DNA of 64,000 nt, from positions 1 to 64,000 of the forward strand of contig JAGFNK010000203.1 in the NCBI GenBank assembly GCA_025769875.1, given 5' to 3'. Positions 1 to 10,433 of the stretch are shown here, one piece after another. The notes under the pieces are model-generated. The model had not been told where the DNA came from. It was given only the letters and a program-made list of their open reading frames with translations, and ran no database searches. Source of the stretch: Russula earlei. Its lineage: Eukaryota > Basidiomycota > Agaricomycetes > Russulales > Russulaceae. Position 1 is the stretch's first letter, and the number at the start of each line of letters is the position of its first letter. The position numbers and the translations under genes were made by a program.

Positions 1-1
1 G

Positions 2-1473
2 CGGACGGCGCTCTTCGGATGGATTCAACCTGCTCACCTTGACGTTCCGACTGCGGAAGGCACAAATGGTTTCCTGTTATTCGCTCAACAAGGTCATTAT
101 GTTCGCGTCTCGTGAACCTTTCGACCTACTGACCGCGTCGTAGAATTGGTCAAAATAACTCACTATAAAGCCCCTCGAGATAAGCTGATCTGTATTCTAA
201 ATTGTTGCAAAGTTATCTTCGGTGTGCTCCTGTCTATTGCCTGCTGCCTTTCTCATATATAACGGTGGAGACGGCCATAGGTCTAATACGACACTTGAAC
301 TCAGAGGAAAGCGCAGATACTTTTGTCCCCATACTGATATACGTTGTTCTCAAGGCCAATCCGGAGAACTTGCTGTCAAACGTGGAGTAAGTATATAATA
401 CAGCTCTGGGAATGGTTCTACATGGCTGTGCCTCGCAGGTTCATCAATCGATTCCGGAACCCGTCAAAGTTACAGAGTGAAGCTGGGTATTACCTGTCTA
501 GTTTGGTTTGTCCCTTCTATCCCTTGTGTTAGGGCTCCGCCGAGAACTGACGTCCTTCGCAGATGGGTGCGGTTTCATTCATCGAAACCATGGATCATAC
601 GTCGTTATCCAATATTACGCAAGAAGAATTTGAGAAGTACGCACCGAATCTTGTCACTTCTTCGTCGTGTGAAACGGTAGTCGTAGGAACGTTGAAAATG
701 CCATCCAAACTCTCGCAGTCTCGCGATCGCAATCCCCACCTCTCCCGTCGTCCTCGTCTTCGTCGGGCTCATCGTCTCCTTCCGTCAATCCGAACCTCGC
801 CACACCCCGTCGCCCACCCGCTCTTCCCATCGCAGTACCATCCCCCACACATTCACCGCATCAGTCAATACATGCCGGCGAAGAACCCGCAACGCCGCTT
901 TCCCTCCCGAGCATCGACGCACGGCGGTTCCTCCAACGCACCGGGGACTCGCTTTCCAAACCATTGAACGCCATCGGTCGCATATTCAGCGATGCGCTCG
1001 ACGGTGCAGAAGAGGCACTGACGGCACAATTCACTCCTCCACAGACGCCTGCACAACAACCCCCGAAGTCGTCCGCACGTGATGTATCCGTGCCCCCGAC
1101 GCCGTATCAACCCCGGGTGAGACGCGCCTCGCCTTCTCCGTCGTCTGCCCTCCCGCCTTCGTCACGCGCAGCCGTTGATGACACCCCCACGCTCTACCGA
1201 CCACTAGCGGCTCAGGCGCAGACGTTGGCCGTGGCACAGAGCAGCTATCCTACCTCCAGGACCGGCACCCCCACGGCGGGATTGGACATCCCCGGATTGC
1301 AAGCCGAGATCGACGCGGCACACTCGCGCGCCGTGGAGGCCGCGCGAGGGGTGCTGATTCAGATCTTCCCGGCCATCGATCGGGAAGTGATCGAATGGGT
1401 GCTCGAGGCGAACGAGGGAGACTTGGGACAGAGCATCGAGGCACTATTGGAGATCGGTGGGGGAGAGAGTTGA
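2..1473 (+). CDS. VPS9: Vps9-type Rab5 GEF with C-terminal CUE domain, 5' end outside window
   Basis: Guanine nucleotide exchange factor for Rab5/Vps21-type GTPases in endosomal trafficking. The window opens inside the gene. Exons read 2-92, 144-221, 281-386, 439-505, 563-636 and 687-1473, joined by GT-AG introns of 50-59 nt. The first five exons give a VPS9 domain: an entry helix with KAPRDKLICIL, the core ADTFVPILIYVVLKANPENL, then FINRF and GYYLSSL. A Ser/Pro-rich linker follows. The last ~45 residues are a CUE ubiquitin-binding domain (IFPAIDREVIEWVLEANEGD...LLEI). VPS9 followed by CUE is the yeast Vps9 architecture and implies regulation by ubiquitin. The N-terminus is missing only because the window starts here. 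Domain calls and exon joins are read directly; the endosomal role is family knowledge. Confidence 0.93.
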
Positions 1474-2040
1474 GCTTTCATCACTGCCTGCGGGATGGAT
1501 TTGTATTCCAAGGACGGCGACCTCAGCCTCGGGGACGGGGAGTTGTTAGCAGCTCGACTTCGGACGGTTCCTTTAGAAAGGTCCACGTCCTCGTCTGTGT
1601 CAATATCCATCCTCGTCCACTAATAGACATGGACAAACGGACGGACGAGTGAAAATGACCTTGCAACATAAGGGCAGAGCACTGAGAGCACTAGCACTCA
1701 CGGTGGGTACATGCAATGTGCTGATGTTTAAAACACTTTCTACCGTTCTGGTCCTCAAAACGATACATATACCGATAAGGTGATTGTACGTCCCAGGTCG
1801 CTGTTCACGTTCCAATTTTTCGGGTAGACGTGCTCGGTCAATTCAGTGAGTGGTTCGGGGGTAGCGTGAGATTTTGTTGATCAAACATCCCACCTAGTGT
1901 GTCAATCGGACGATACGAGAGACCGGTAAGTTGTAAACGCCATAATCAAAAAAAAACCTCCAAAAAACGGCGCCATATATATCCTAACGAAGCAAAAATA
2001 AGAAAATTTATATCGTCCCTCTGCGGTATCGGTGCTCGGT
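1474..2040. other. Intergenic, no gene seen
   Basis: This stretch separates the VPS9 stop from the 3' end of the broken hydrolase gene. Short open frames on both strands have no family resemblance and no consistent splice extension. An A-rich patch lies near 1943-2010. The two genes converge here, so it probably holds both 3' untranslated regions. Confidence 0.6.
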
Positions 2041-3802
2041 TCAAAGGCCGGATAACACATCACCTTTCCGTCCAGGTCCGCCTTGAATCTTCCCACCGTC
2101 CCCGGCCTCCTTGCACCCAAGACGTTCCTTCCCGACTTCTCCCAGCCAGCCGTTTATCAACTTCACGGGGGGTATCTGTCTAAGGCCAAAGGTCACGCCC
2201 TCGGCCGTCGCCCTGAACCACTCGAGGGCCGGCCGCCTGGCCCAACGATTAGCGGATCCGCCGGACTGGAACCAGCCGAGGTGCCCGCCGCCGTGGGTGA
2301 CGACGATGGTGACCCACTGGTTGCGATCAAAGTCGAGGGGGACCCAGCTCGCGATCGGGTCGTCGTCCGAGTTGAGCGCGAGGAAGGGCACGCGATCGCC
2401 TCGAGCTTGTCGTGGCTCGACGCGTACTTGTAGTACTCCCACTCGTCCTCGAAGGGGAACGGCGGGCGCGAGCCCGCGCACTGGATCGAGACGATCCTGT
2501 CGAATTGGCGCATCAACAACCGCTCGTTGGGCTTCGCCAGGAGCGTCGGGAGCGCTTGCGCGAAGGGCGAGTCCGGGAACTGACGTATCGAGTCGGCGTG
2601 CCGGGCGACGACTTTCTTCAGGTTGGTGCCGAGGCTCTTCGCGTAGGCGGTACGGGAGAACCAGGTGGCCTCAATACTGCGTAGAGCGCGATGCACCACG
2701 TCAGCATGTTGCAGACGCATGTGCACAACACCGACTTACGTGCGTGCAGTTTTCACGGTGTCCCAGGGCTAAGCGGAGTTGTGTAAACGGCAGAAGGGTC
2801 AAGAAGTGAAAGGACCCATACACAAGCAAGTGCACAAGCAGAAACAAGGCGGCAAGACTCGCCCTCTTCGGCGACATAGCGAGTTAGAATGTTGGCGCCA
2901 AGGGAGAACCCGATGCCGAGGAGAGGAGCATGGGGATACATGTGCGCAATGTAATATATTGCCTGGCGGAAGTCGTCTGTGTGGCTGAGTCCGTAGAACT
3001 GAGGGCTTGTCAAGGGTACTCCTGCGCCTGCAGACGACAGCCGTGGCGGACTCTTCAGCGGCGGAGATACAAAAGGAATTGACCGAGCCGCCTACATCCT
3101 CGAAAGTTTACGACAGCAGCGCGGTATCCCAAGCCCACCCTCCTCGACTGGCGCTATAGCAGGGGCAATGATGTTACGGACGTACGCTTCGTACGAGCCT
3201 GGTAGGGCTTTGAGTCAGGAACAGTCGTTCACGGCAGGCACTCGACAGACTATCAGCACACCTCCGGTGAGACCCATGCAGGGCGACCACCACAGGCGTC
3301 GTGTCCTGGAATTCACGACCGCTGTCGGCCGGAGGGGTAAAATCAACGCCACTGTGAAGCAAACATTCAATCATATTCGTCAACTGTTTAGAATATCATC
3401 ACAGACAGAGTCCCGCCATCTTTGAGCTTGAGAAGTTTTCCTGCCGGAGGCTGATGTGAATCGCATCCAAAGCGAGAATGACACGTGTGGGCGAACCTGT
3501 CGTAAACGATGGTGTCTACGCGAGGTAAAGTCGCCGACGACTGCGTACCCGGTCTGCAAGTGACCGCTACATTGAGGTGAGTACGAGGCGATCGAGAAGA
3601 GGGTCCGAGCTCTTCACTTGAAAAGCCCCCAGGCGGGTTTGAAGGGTTTCAGCACGCTCGGACAGCGGTTCTCTATCAGCTCGCGGAGTGAGATCTTCTC
3701 CGACTGAGCAGGCGAATCACGTGTCTGTGTAACGAGTTGGGCAGGATTTTGCGGCCAAGCGACTTTGGAGCGTGAACTGGTGCCGAAGGGGAAAAGACCC
3801 AT
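2041..3802 (-). pseudogene. Alpha/beta hydrolase of the YheT/ABHD1-3/Eht1 family, broken by frame shifts
   Basis: Homolog of the AB-hydrolase group that includes bacterial YheT, animal ABHD1/2/3 and yeast Eht1/Eeb1 (medium-chain ester synthase/esterase). The start is MGLFPFGTSS at 3802. In order one sees CPSVLKPFKPAW, GHLQTGYAVVGDF, KLLKLKDGGTLG, VDFTPPAD, VVVALHG (oxyanion region), AAVVNFRGC, GIGFSLGAN (nucleophile elbow, Ser), NSDDDPI (acid Asp) and THGGGHLGWF (catalytic His). Introns of about 50-70 nt separate the exons. The conserved text changes frame four times without a usable intron: near 3521, 3274, 3129 and 2399. Each change is one base, and three fall in G runs. Either the gene is recently dead or the assembly has small errors. 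The catalytic residues themselves are all still readable. Confidence 0.78.
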
Positions 3803-4399
3803 AACGGTTTCTTCGCAAGGTGGTTCGCGTCTGGTGAGCGAGGAAGTGCACCGCCTAAGGAAGAAAGTCCCAAGAACCGACGGAGGCAGGCTGCGCTGAA
3901 ACTGAACCCGTTAGTGGCAAGGAGGGGTCAACCAGGGGTGCACATGAACTCTCGAGGTGTGCAATCCTTTTTAAACCCAATTTGAACCCAAATCCAAACT
4001 TAAGGAACCGAACCCTCACGGCGTCCTGTTTTTTTCAAAAACGCTCAGATACAAATCACGGGGGTATCACGTAAGCGACCCAAGCATGCTGATTAAGTAG
4101 GTCAAGTAGGTCAAGTGAATGTAGCATCCATACACATATGAGCTATAAATAAGCTAATCTCATCTCATCTCAGTGTTTGCATGCAGGGCAAAACACTAGC
4201 ATATGTATCCACCTATAGATAAGATAATTTGCTCCCTGAAGTTGACAATCCCTGAGGCTGGGGTCATTGCTGGCATGATAATCTGTTCTCTACCATTCTC
4301 TACCATCAGCCAGAAAAGACCATTCTTGTGAATGAGAATAAAATGTAGTATTTTGTGTAGGGAGAAACACTGAGGACTTTTTCTAGCAAAAATAAGTTA
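3803..4399. other. Intergenic, no gene seen
   Basis: Upstream of the hydrolase start. There is a T-rich patch at 4028-4036 and short direct repeats (aagtaggtc) at about 4095-4115. No coding frame with family resemblance. It runs directly into the repeat block. Confidence 0.5.
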
Positions 4400-4404
4400 T
4401 TGTT

Positions 4405-4500
4405 ATTTTCACATGACTTTGTACTTCCCTTTTTTTAGATATTTTTGAGGGCAAAATATTGAATTGCTATATCTCAATCACTCCTCAATAGTGCTTTCAG
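4405..4500 (+). repeat. Left arm of the large inverted repeat
   Basis: It pairs, in opposite orientation, with 9085-9165 and then 8860-8882. The best shared words are ttgagggcaaa, tgctatatctcaa and aatagtgctt. The arms have diverged by roughly a quarter, so this is an old copy. Confidence 0.6.
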
Positions 4501-5074
4501 GTCAGGTTGCATTGACCGCAAAAAACTGCTTGACTGAACCTGACCTGACTGATCATGAGTGAACTTTCAGTCAAGGTCAAACTGGATTGTAGAATGTCCA
4601 GTCACAGTCACATCAACTTTCAAGACTGATAAAAACTGGTCAAGACTGGTGTGCCTGGGATTTCTGTCAAGATTTCATGGGTTTGAGGATTATGGTCATA
4701 ACTAGTCATAAGTAAAGCATGACTGGGAACATGTGCATGAGATTGTAAGGCTGGTTACCTGACCCTGTACCAAGTGAGTACCCAAGGAGAGAGAGAGCTG
4801 TCATGATCTTGAGAATCAGAAGCACGTGTGAGTGAGACCAATCGTGGGTGACCGACCCCAATCCAGCGCATGCATAAGGAACTGAGGGATCAGCCTGATA
4901 CAATACCCCTTTGTTATGAGTTCTAAATTACTTAGTTACTATACATCTTGACTCATTGATGACGTTGATGATCATATGCTCAATCATCAATGCATACTTA
5001 TTTTCTTGCAGATCTCAGGCTTGTATAGCCCAGATAGTTTATCTATTTAAACCAGTAGTTAGTACTAACAGTTC

Positions 5075-5240
5075 CCCTCAGTGATCACTTACACATGTGA
5101 GTCACTGAGGTATGTCTATTCAGTTATCACACATATGTGCCATGGAGTCATACCTAGATAGTGTTTATCTTATCTAGGTAATACATTATTAGTGATCGCT
5201 TACATGCGCGAGTCACTGAGTGTTTATCTTATCTAGACAC
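5075..5240. repeat. Two related short hairpins flanked by tatctagg/tatctaga words
   Basis: At about 5079-5113 cctcagtga is followed after a short loop by its complement tcactgagg. At about 5193-5220 a second copy has arms agtgatcgc and gcgagtcact. Both are followed by a copy of gtttatcttatctag. The hairpins carry TGAGTCA or its one-base variant, the same word seen in the solo LTR palindrome at 6793-6812. This suggests fragments of related LTRs. Confidence 0.5.
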
Positions 5241-5669
5241 TTTCTCATGCGCATATGTCCATGTGCATGTCTGACCACCACATGCACATTCACTCACAGA
5301 CCCAAATAAAGACACTTTTATTCCCACCAGACTCCCTAATAAGTTTCAAGAGCCCCCATGAGAAGTTGGACACAGGCACAAAGAGGAGTTCTCAAGCCAG
5401 TCAGAGAAGGGGACACCAAAGCTTGCTTGTCATTCCAGAGGGTAAGTAAGTACAGAATACAGGGGAGTACAAAGGAAAATAGGAGATTGAAACACAAGGG
5501 AGCATAAAGATTGTCTATACTGCACACAGGAAAAAAAAATGCACATCTCAATGCATAAAAATTGTGCACACAGGAAAAGATGCATTGCCATCAGGGTTTC
5601 AGACCTTACACCTCCTGGGGGTTGAAATTTTGAGCATCCCCATTCAAACCTTCTTGACTGAGCTTTGGC

Positions 5670-6560
5670 CTTGTGCATGCAGTCTTATCATCTCATCGCA
5701 GAAGGGGGATGGCAGGTGCTGAGGTGTTGTCACATGTTGAACATGGGCATGGTGTGGTGAAGCAGGGTGCATGGTGTGCTTGCAGCATGTCAAATGTGTC
5801 ATCACACCTCATTGTGTTGCCAAGCATCAGCCATATTGGTGCTGTTGCTGCTGCTGTCAATACAGAGGTGATGGCAGCGGCAAGAGCAAGGGCAGTGGTG
5901 AGAGAGGGTGGAGGTGTGAAAAGGCATGGGCATGGGGGCATGACTTGCACATTGCTTGTGCTGTCATCTTGTGGGCATGGCAATGAGGTCTTCACCACTG
6001 CAGGTGGTGGCAGCACATGTGGATGCAATGGAAGGGGAGGCATGGTGTGGTGTGGTGCTTGCATTGGCAGCATCTCCTATGGCAACAGCTGGCTGTGCTA
6101 GTGATATGGTGCACATGACTGAGGAAGCTGAAGCTGAAGTGGCAGAGGATGAGACTGAATGGAGATGGGAGAAAAGAGGTGGCACCTGGATGAGTTGGGC
6201 CTGAGGCAGCAGGCATAGATGTGATGGTGGGAGTGGGTGATGTGGAGACTGGTGAGGAGAGCATGGGAGCAGACAATGCTGAGACAGTGGCTGGCCAGAC
6301 AGAGACAGTGGTGTGGGATGGAGCTGAAATAGGTGGAACATGTATGGCAACAACAGAGACAGCTGGCAATGAGACTACTGAGGTGATGATGGGAGATTTC
6401 AAGGAAGTGGTGGCAGCTGGTGATACTACTGAGGGTGCAGGTGTAGCGAGCCACCATGGCTATGTGGAGTTCTTGAGGCTTGATCTGATGGTGGGTATGA
6501 ACTGAAGGGAGCAGGGTGCAAGCAAGGTCATGCCCTGGGACAGAACACATGCACATGTGT
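5670..6560. other. Low-complexity GTG/ATG-rich tract with spurious open frames
   Basis: Several overlapping open frames on both strands (70-150 codons) exist only because the strand is poor in TAA/TAG. Their products are monotonous: Gly/Ala/Met-rich on the plus strand and His/Pro/Ser/Cys-rich on the minus strand. There is no domain signature, splice logic or conserved block. I do not annotate them as genes. They may be remnants of a transposon gag or spacer. Confidence 0.55.
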
Positions 6561-6633
6561 CAGAGAGAGAGTGTGTGTGTACTTGAAGGAGAAGAGTGAG
6601 AGCTTGAGGGAGTTAAGGTGTTCTTAGCCAACA

Positions 6634-7152
6634 TGTTAGGATTCAGTTTGCATCTGACCATCTGCTTACCAATGCTTGCTTACTCATTTCTTCTTACTGA
6701 TTTGCTGACTGATACTTAGTGATATCACTAACTGATAGGATGACTGATGCTTAGTGATTGCTTATTGGATTGATGACAGATACTAGGAGAGAATGACTCA
6801 CATGTGAGTCATTTCTGATACTTTCAAATTGCAGTCTCTGTGTTTGGATACTACTGGATCTCAACTATGTGCTCCTCAAGCTTCATACAAATTGGATGAG
6901 CCATTGTCAAGATATAGTATAAATACTCAGGTGTACTAAGAGTTGAGCCTTATGCTTGACTTACTTCCTAAAGAATCATATATCATTCTCATTTCTCTCA
7001 AACCAAGTCACTACTCTATGTGAAAGAGGCCCTTCTCTCCTCTGATATTCATTCTTCCTGAGATAATATCAAAGGATTCGAAGTCTAGTGCTTGAACTAT
7101 ATCAAGCAACTCTTTGAATTGAGTTAGTATTAAGATCAAGCAGATCTTAACA
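6634..7152 (+). mobile_element. Candidate solo LTR, 519 bp
   Basis: It begins TGTTAGGATTC and ends GATCTTAACA, so the termini TGTTA/TAACA are perfect inverted repeats of the LTR type. The flanking five bases are caaca on the left and caacg on the right, a 4-of-5 match to a target duplication. Inside there is a tataaatac box near 6920 and, 100 bases upstream of it, a perfect 20-bp palindrome. No internal retrotransposon domain is attached on either side. This fits an LTR left behind by recombination. The near but imperfect duplication keeps confidence moderate. Confidence 0.6.
6793..6812. promoter_or_regulatory. Perfect 20-bp palindrome with two TGACTCA sites
   Basis: atgactcaca followed by its exact complement. 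Each half carries TGACTCA, the binding word of Gcn4/AP-1-type bZIP factors, and the centre is CACATGTG, an E-box-like word. It lies in the presumed U3 part of the LTR, upstream of the TATA-like box. Binding is inference from the motif only. Confidence 0.45.
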
Positions 7153-7340
7153 CAACGTGAATGCCAGAAAGTTGATCTCATTCACTGAGAGGCTCAGTTA
7201 AGCTTTTAACTACTGAACAAGATAGTAGCTACTGATACTTAAATACAAAAATGCTACTCCTCTGAATGCAACTCAAGAGTGTGAGGCAGCATGGTGATGA
7301 TGAAGGGGCAAGATGCTGGGCAGCAAGCCCTTGGGTAAGG

Positions 7341-7390
<50 letters not shown>
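7341..7390 (+). repeat. (TGA)n microsatellite
   Basis: About seventeen uninterrupted TGA/ATG units. They create an artificial poly-methionine frame that is not a gene. Confidence 0.97.
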
Positions 7391-7392
<2 letters not shown>

Positions 7393-8269
7393 TGTGCAAT
7401 ATGGTCCATGCATATGTTATGATCTATCCTTCTGTCAGTTCATCTCTAACCCTCCTTTTTCTTCTCTCATTATTGTTCTCTACTGTCACCGTTGTCCCCT
7501 TGGTTACCGTTTCATCCCTTGATCCTGATAGTCCCTTATTGTTTCACTTGTCATGTTTCACCTATTGTTCAAGCTCTTTTTGCTACTGGCTTAGTATTAT
7601 CTATTGTTCTGCATATAGTACTGTACAGCCTTGCTAGATACAGTATTTAAGCACCTGTAAAGAGCTGGGGAATGCCCCAAGCTTAGCTTTGTCCCATTTC
7701 CTGTTGCATCCCTTGCCCTGTATAACCCTCTCAATCACAACTTGCATTGTGCTGGCTTACACCCTGCTTGACCTGAGTTCATCACAAGAAAGGGACCTTT
7801 GTGTTCCTCTTCCTCCTCTGCTTCTGTTGCATCATCCTCCTCTTCTGAAACTAGGAGACCAACTCTCTCTGTGGATTAGTCATTGTCTGACTTAATCCTG
7901 AGACACTAAACCTTTTGAACCAGTCTCCCCAAGCTGGCCCCACTGAACCCCTTGAACCAAGTCACAGGGACTTGGCCCCACACTGAACCCTGAGCTAACA
8001 CTCCAATGGCCACAATGCTGTAACAGTGTATGCACATGGCAGGGGCAAGGGCAAGGTGAGTGACATCAATGGTGATCATCTTGAGCTGTTGTGCAGTTCC
8101 TGGGCACAGAGTGGGGAATGCAAGGGGATGATGTTGAGAGGAGATGAGATGAGTTGAAGAGGGAAGGAGGACATATGGGAGGTGGGGGCAAGTGCAGGTC
8201 ATGTGAGTTACCTGGTCAGCAGGCTTACATACCTTACACAGGCAACATGAGTGGGTGTGTACGTCAGAG

Positions 8270-8526
8270 GCAAGAGGCAGAGGGCAAGGTGTGTGCATCA
8301 AAGGCAAGAGGTGGGGGATAAGGTGGTGTTTGCATGCATGATGTGGTGATGGGAGAAAGGAGAGTTGTGGGGCACATGTGTTGGGCATTTGGCGGTAACC
8401 TTGCTGGAGGCAGAGGAGAGGGAGTGTGCATCAAAGGTGAGAGATGGATGGCATGGAGGCATTTGCATGTGTGATGTGGTGGTGGGAGAGAGGGAGTTGC
8501 AGGGCACATGTGTCAGGCATTTGGTG
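8270..8526 (+). repeat. Diverged tandem repeat, two units of about 133 bp
   Basis: The word gtgtgcatcaaagg occurs at 8291 and again at 8424. The blocks tttgcatg...gatgtggtg.tggga and ggcacatgtgt.gggcattt follow at equal spacing in both units. The repeat explains the repeated His/Pro-rich peptides readable on the minus strand, which are not a gene. Confidence 0.75.
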
Positions 8527-8892
8527 GCTGGCTGGTTTCTCACAGTGGAAGGGAAGTGGAAGGGAGAGATAGAGAGAGGAACAACTGAGACAAGAGAGGG
8601 AGGGATGTGAATGCAATGTGAATGGGAGAGATGGTGGCATGTGGGTGTGCAAGTCATCATGCAAACAAACAGCATGACTTACCCAGTCAAGAATTGGTTT
8701 CAACCAGTCATCTTCCAGTTTCAGTTGAGACTGGTCTGAACTGGTCAAATGACTGCAAATGACCACATGTAACTGGTCATGTGCAGTCCAGTCTGGTTTT
8801 TTCAGGATTGGGCAAACTGGCAGGCAGTCACGGTCATGGTCACACCAAAGTTGTGGGAAAAACTGGCCTTGACTGGACTTTGAAGCACTATT

Positions 8893-9092
8893 CCTCAATG
8901 GATTGTCTTGAAACTTGGGGAATGGAATCAAATCTAGTGTGTCTAGGTGCAGCCCAAGGTTTGGAGCCTAATTTTTTGTTCTTAAAAAAGATGCAAAATT
9001 TTTAACTCTCAAGAACTAAAAATTAGACTCCGAATCTTGGGCTGCACCTAGATACACTAGATGTGATTCTGTTTCAAGGCAATCCATTGAGA
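8893..9092. mobile_element. Palindromic foldback insertion inside the right inverted-repeat arm
   Basis: The sequence from ctcaatggattgtcttgaaac to about 8985 is repeated as its complement from about 9006 to 9091, ending ggcaatccattgag. Shared words include ttgggctgcacctaga, cactaga and tccattga. The arms are about 90 bp with a loop of 20-25 bases. Compared with the left arm of the large inverted repeat at 4478-4500, this block interrupts ctcaat/aatagtgctt. It therefore looks like a small foldback or MITE-type element that landed in an older repeat. Confidence 0.65.
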
Positions 9093-9289
9093 AATGGTTG
9101 AGATATAGCAGTTCAAAAATTTGCCCTCAAGTAATATCCAAAGTCACAGGGAAATGATCTAATCTAGAGTCTACACTTGCACATTTCAACGTTGTTACAA
9201 TGATCTTAATATAACTCGACTGGGAATAAAGACAAAAAAAAAAACGATACTCTACACCATTCCATCGCTGCCGTGGCGTTCCCGCAGGA

Positions 9290-9480
9290 CATCACGCCCA
9301 GAATTCAGTTCGCACGCTACTGCAAGCCCAAGCCAGTGCGGCGTGGAACAACGGGGTGAACCAGTTGCACCCGAACGTACAATTTGGTGGATACAAGCCG
9401 TCTCGCAAGAGCCCATGTTCAGGTGCAACGAGCTCAGGCAGTTGATCGACGTCGTACCGGCTTGCACTTCGCGGCAGCAC
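9290..9480 (+). pseudogene. Relic of an aldehyde dehydrogenase C-terminus
   Basis: From about 9320 one reads a single short block, AWNNGVNQLHPNVQFGGYK, followed by Ser. It resembles the C-terminal ALDH signature (W-N-x-x-N ... P-F-G-G-Y-K-x-S-G). The catalytic Cys and Glu regions and the rest of the enzyme are absent. The frame after the block carries no further ALDH text. It probably came with an old duplication or deletion at the border of the repeat block. A chance resemblance is possible because only one motif remains. Confidence 0.45.
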
Positions 9481-9585
9481 ACATCGGTGATAAGCAGACT
9501 GTATCGATGGAAGCACAACAGCGTCGTCATTATGACACGATCGCTAAGAAGACCGCCCGATCCTCAAGACTACGATAATATGGAT

Positions 9586-10433
9586 TTACGAGGTTTCCTT
9601 ATCTTGCTCCCCCAGCGCGGCTTCTTGTTCCTGTTTGTACTGGCGAGGCAGGAACACCAACCCAATGCCATACAGCGCCCAGAAGGTCTATGGGGACGAA
9701 CTAATCACACTGCAACACTCTGTGGCTAGCTCAAACTCACAATAATAAGAGCCAACCAGGCGTGCTTCAGTGAATCTTTGATTGGGTGGATGTTGCCGGT
9801 CCTCTCTTCCCATTCCTCGTACAAACCATGATGAATCTGATTTCCCGACACCAAGTGACAAAGCATAGCAGCAGAGGAGAAGGAAACGAACCTGGTAGCC
9901 TGCCATTGCAAGGATCGCAAGACCTAGCGCCACGTGCAAATAATTCTGTGCTGGCCGATTGCCGATGGAAAGAAATGGAACGCGAAGGAAATGGATGAAA
10001 GCGCCAACCAAAACCTGCGCAATGTACAGGCTAAAAATGGCGTAGCCGACTCTCTGTTTGCGTTTCGAGATGAATAGGTGGTCAAACAGTGTGAATGTTT
10101 AGGATACGGTACATCAGAAACGTACCCTGTGGTGGTCTATCGGCCTGGGTGGGGCGACATGTTTCGCACTGACGACCATGGCCCATGACGCAAACACAAG
10201 CGGAGCAGCGATGAAAAAATTGATGAGCGCGTGAAAACGCCACCATCTGTCATGCGGAGGGCATGGCTTCGTTACTCAGAGAATCCGATTGCGTGGTGGA
10301 CGCACCGATTGGTGAAGGTGCGCATGTAGCGAGGGATGAGAACGCCCAGTGGCAGAACGATCAGGAAGGAGATGGACGCCAACAGAGCATGGTCTCTGAC
10401 TTTTTTCTCGTGTTCTGAAAAGGGAGGGGGCAT
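9586..10433 (-). CDS. Cytochrome b561-like membrane protein, tandem copy 1
   Basis: Predicted integral membrane haem protein of the b561 type, about 200 residues in five exons. The start is MPPPFSEHEKK at 10433; an in-frame upstream Met at 10463 is not shared with the sister gene. Hydrophobic spans lie at about residues 17-37, 50-70, 85-108, 118-137 and 160-182. Histidines expected to hold two b haems are visible in RFHALIN, DHHRRVGY, NYLHVALG and KHAWLAL. The loop LYEEWEERTGNIHP and the tail FLPRQYKQEQ are shared with the gene at 11233-12098. All four introns sit at the same codons as in that gene, so the two are tandem duplicates. There is no DOMON domain or signal peptide. It probably moves electrons across a membrane; substrate unknown. 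Confidence 0.82.

Larger units (their letters stand above)
4400..9170. mobile_element. Candidate large inverted-repeat element without recognizable coding capacity
   Basis: The two ends are diverged inverted copies. The left side, about 4405-4500, reads ...gactttg...ttgagggcaaaatattgaa...gctatatctcaatca...ctcaatagtgctttca. Read on the other strand, the right side (9160 down to 9085, then 8880 down to 8860) carries the same words in the same order, split by a palindromic insertion. Just inside both ends are tracts rich in actggtc/gactg words (4530-4660 and 8690-8870). No transposase, reverse transcriptase or helicase motif was found. The interior has many frames with low-complexity His/Pro/Ser or Gly/Met/Glu composition, a solo LTR, a tandem repeat and a microsatellite. 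The inverted ends are seen; calling it one mobile element is inference. Two separate repeats of one family in opposite orientation would look similar. Confidence 0.5.

Noticed and set aside
4912..5070. TGTTATGAG...TACTAACA as another solo LTR
   Set aside because: Too short for an LTR, and the flanking bases do not match.
5673..6556. Overlapping open frames up to 152 codons
   Set aside because: Low-complexity composition on both strands at once, no domain, no splice logic. They are by-products of the repeat.
7313..7522. Open frame with a run of methionines
   Set aside because: It is the translated (TGA)n microsatellite.
7906..8931. His/Pro-rich minus-strand frames
   Set aside because: They are translations of the 133-bp tandem repeat and its surroundings; no conserved protein block.
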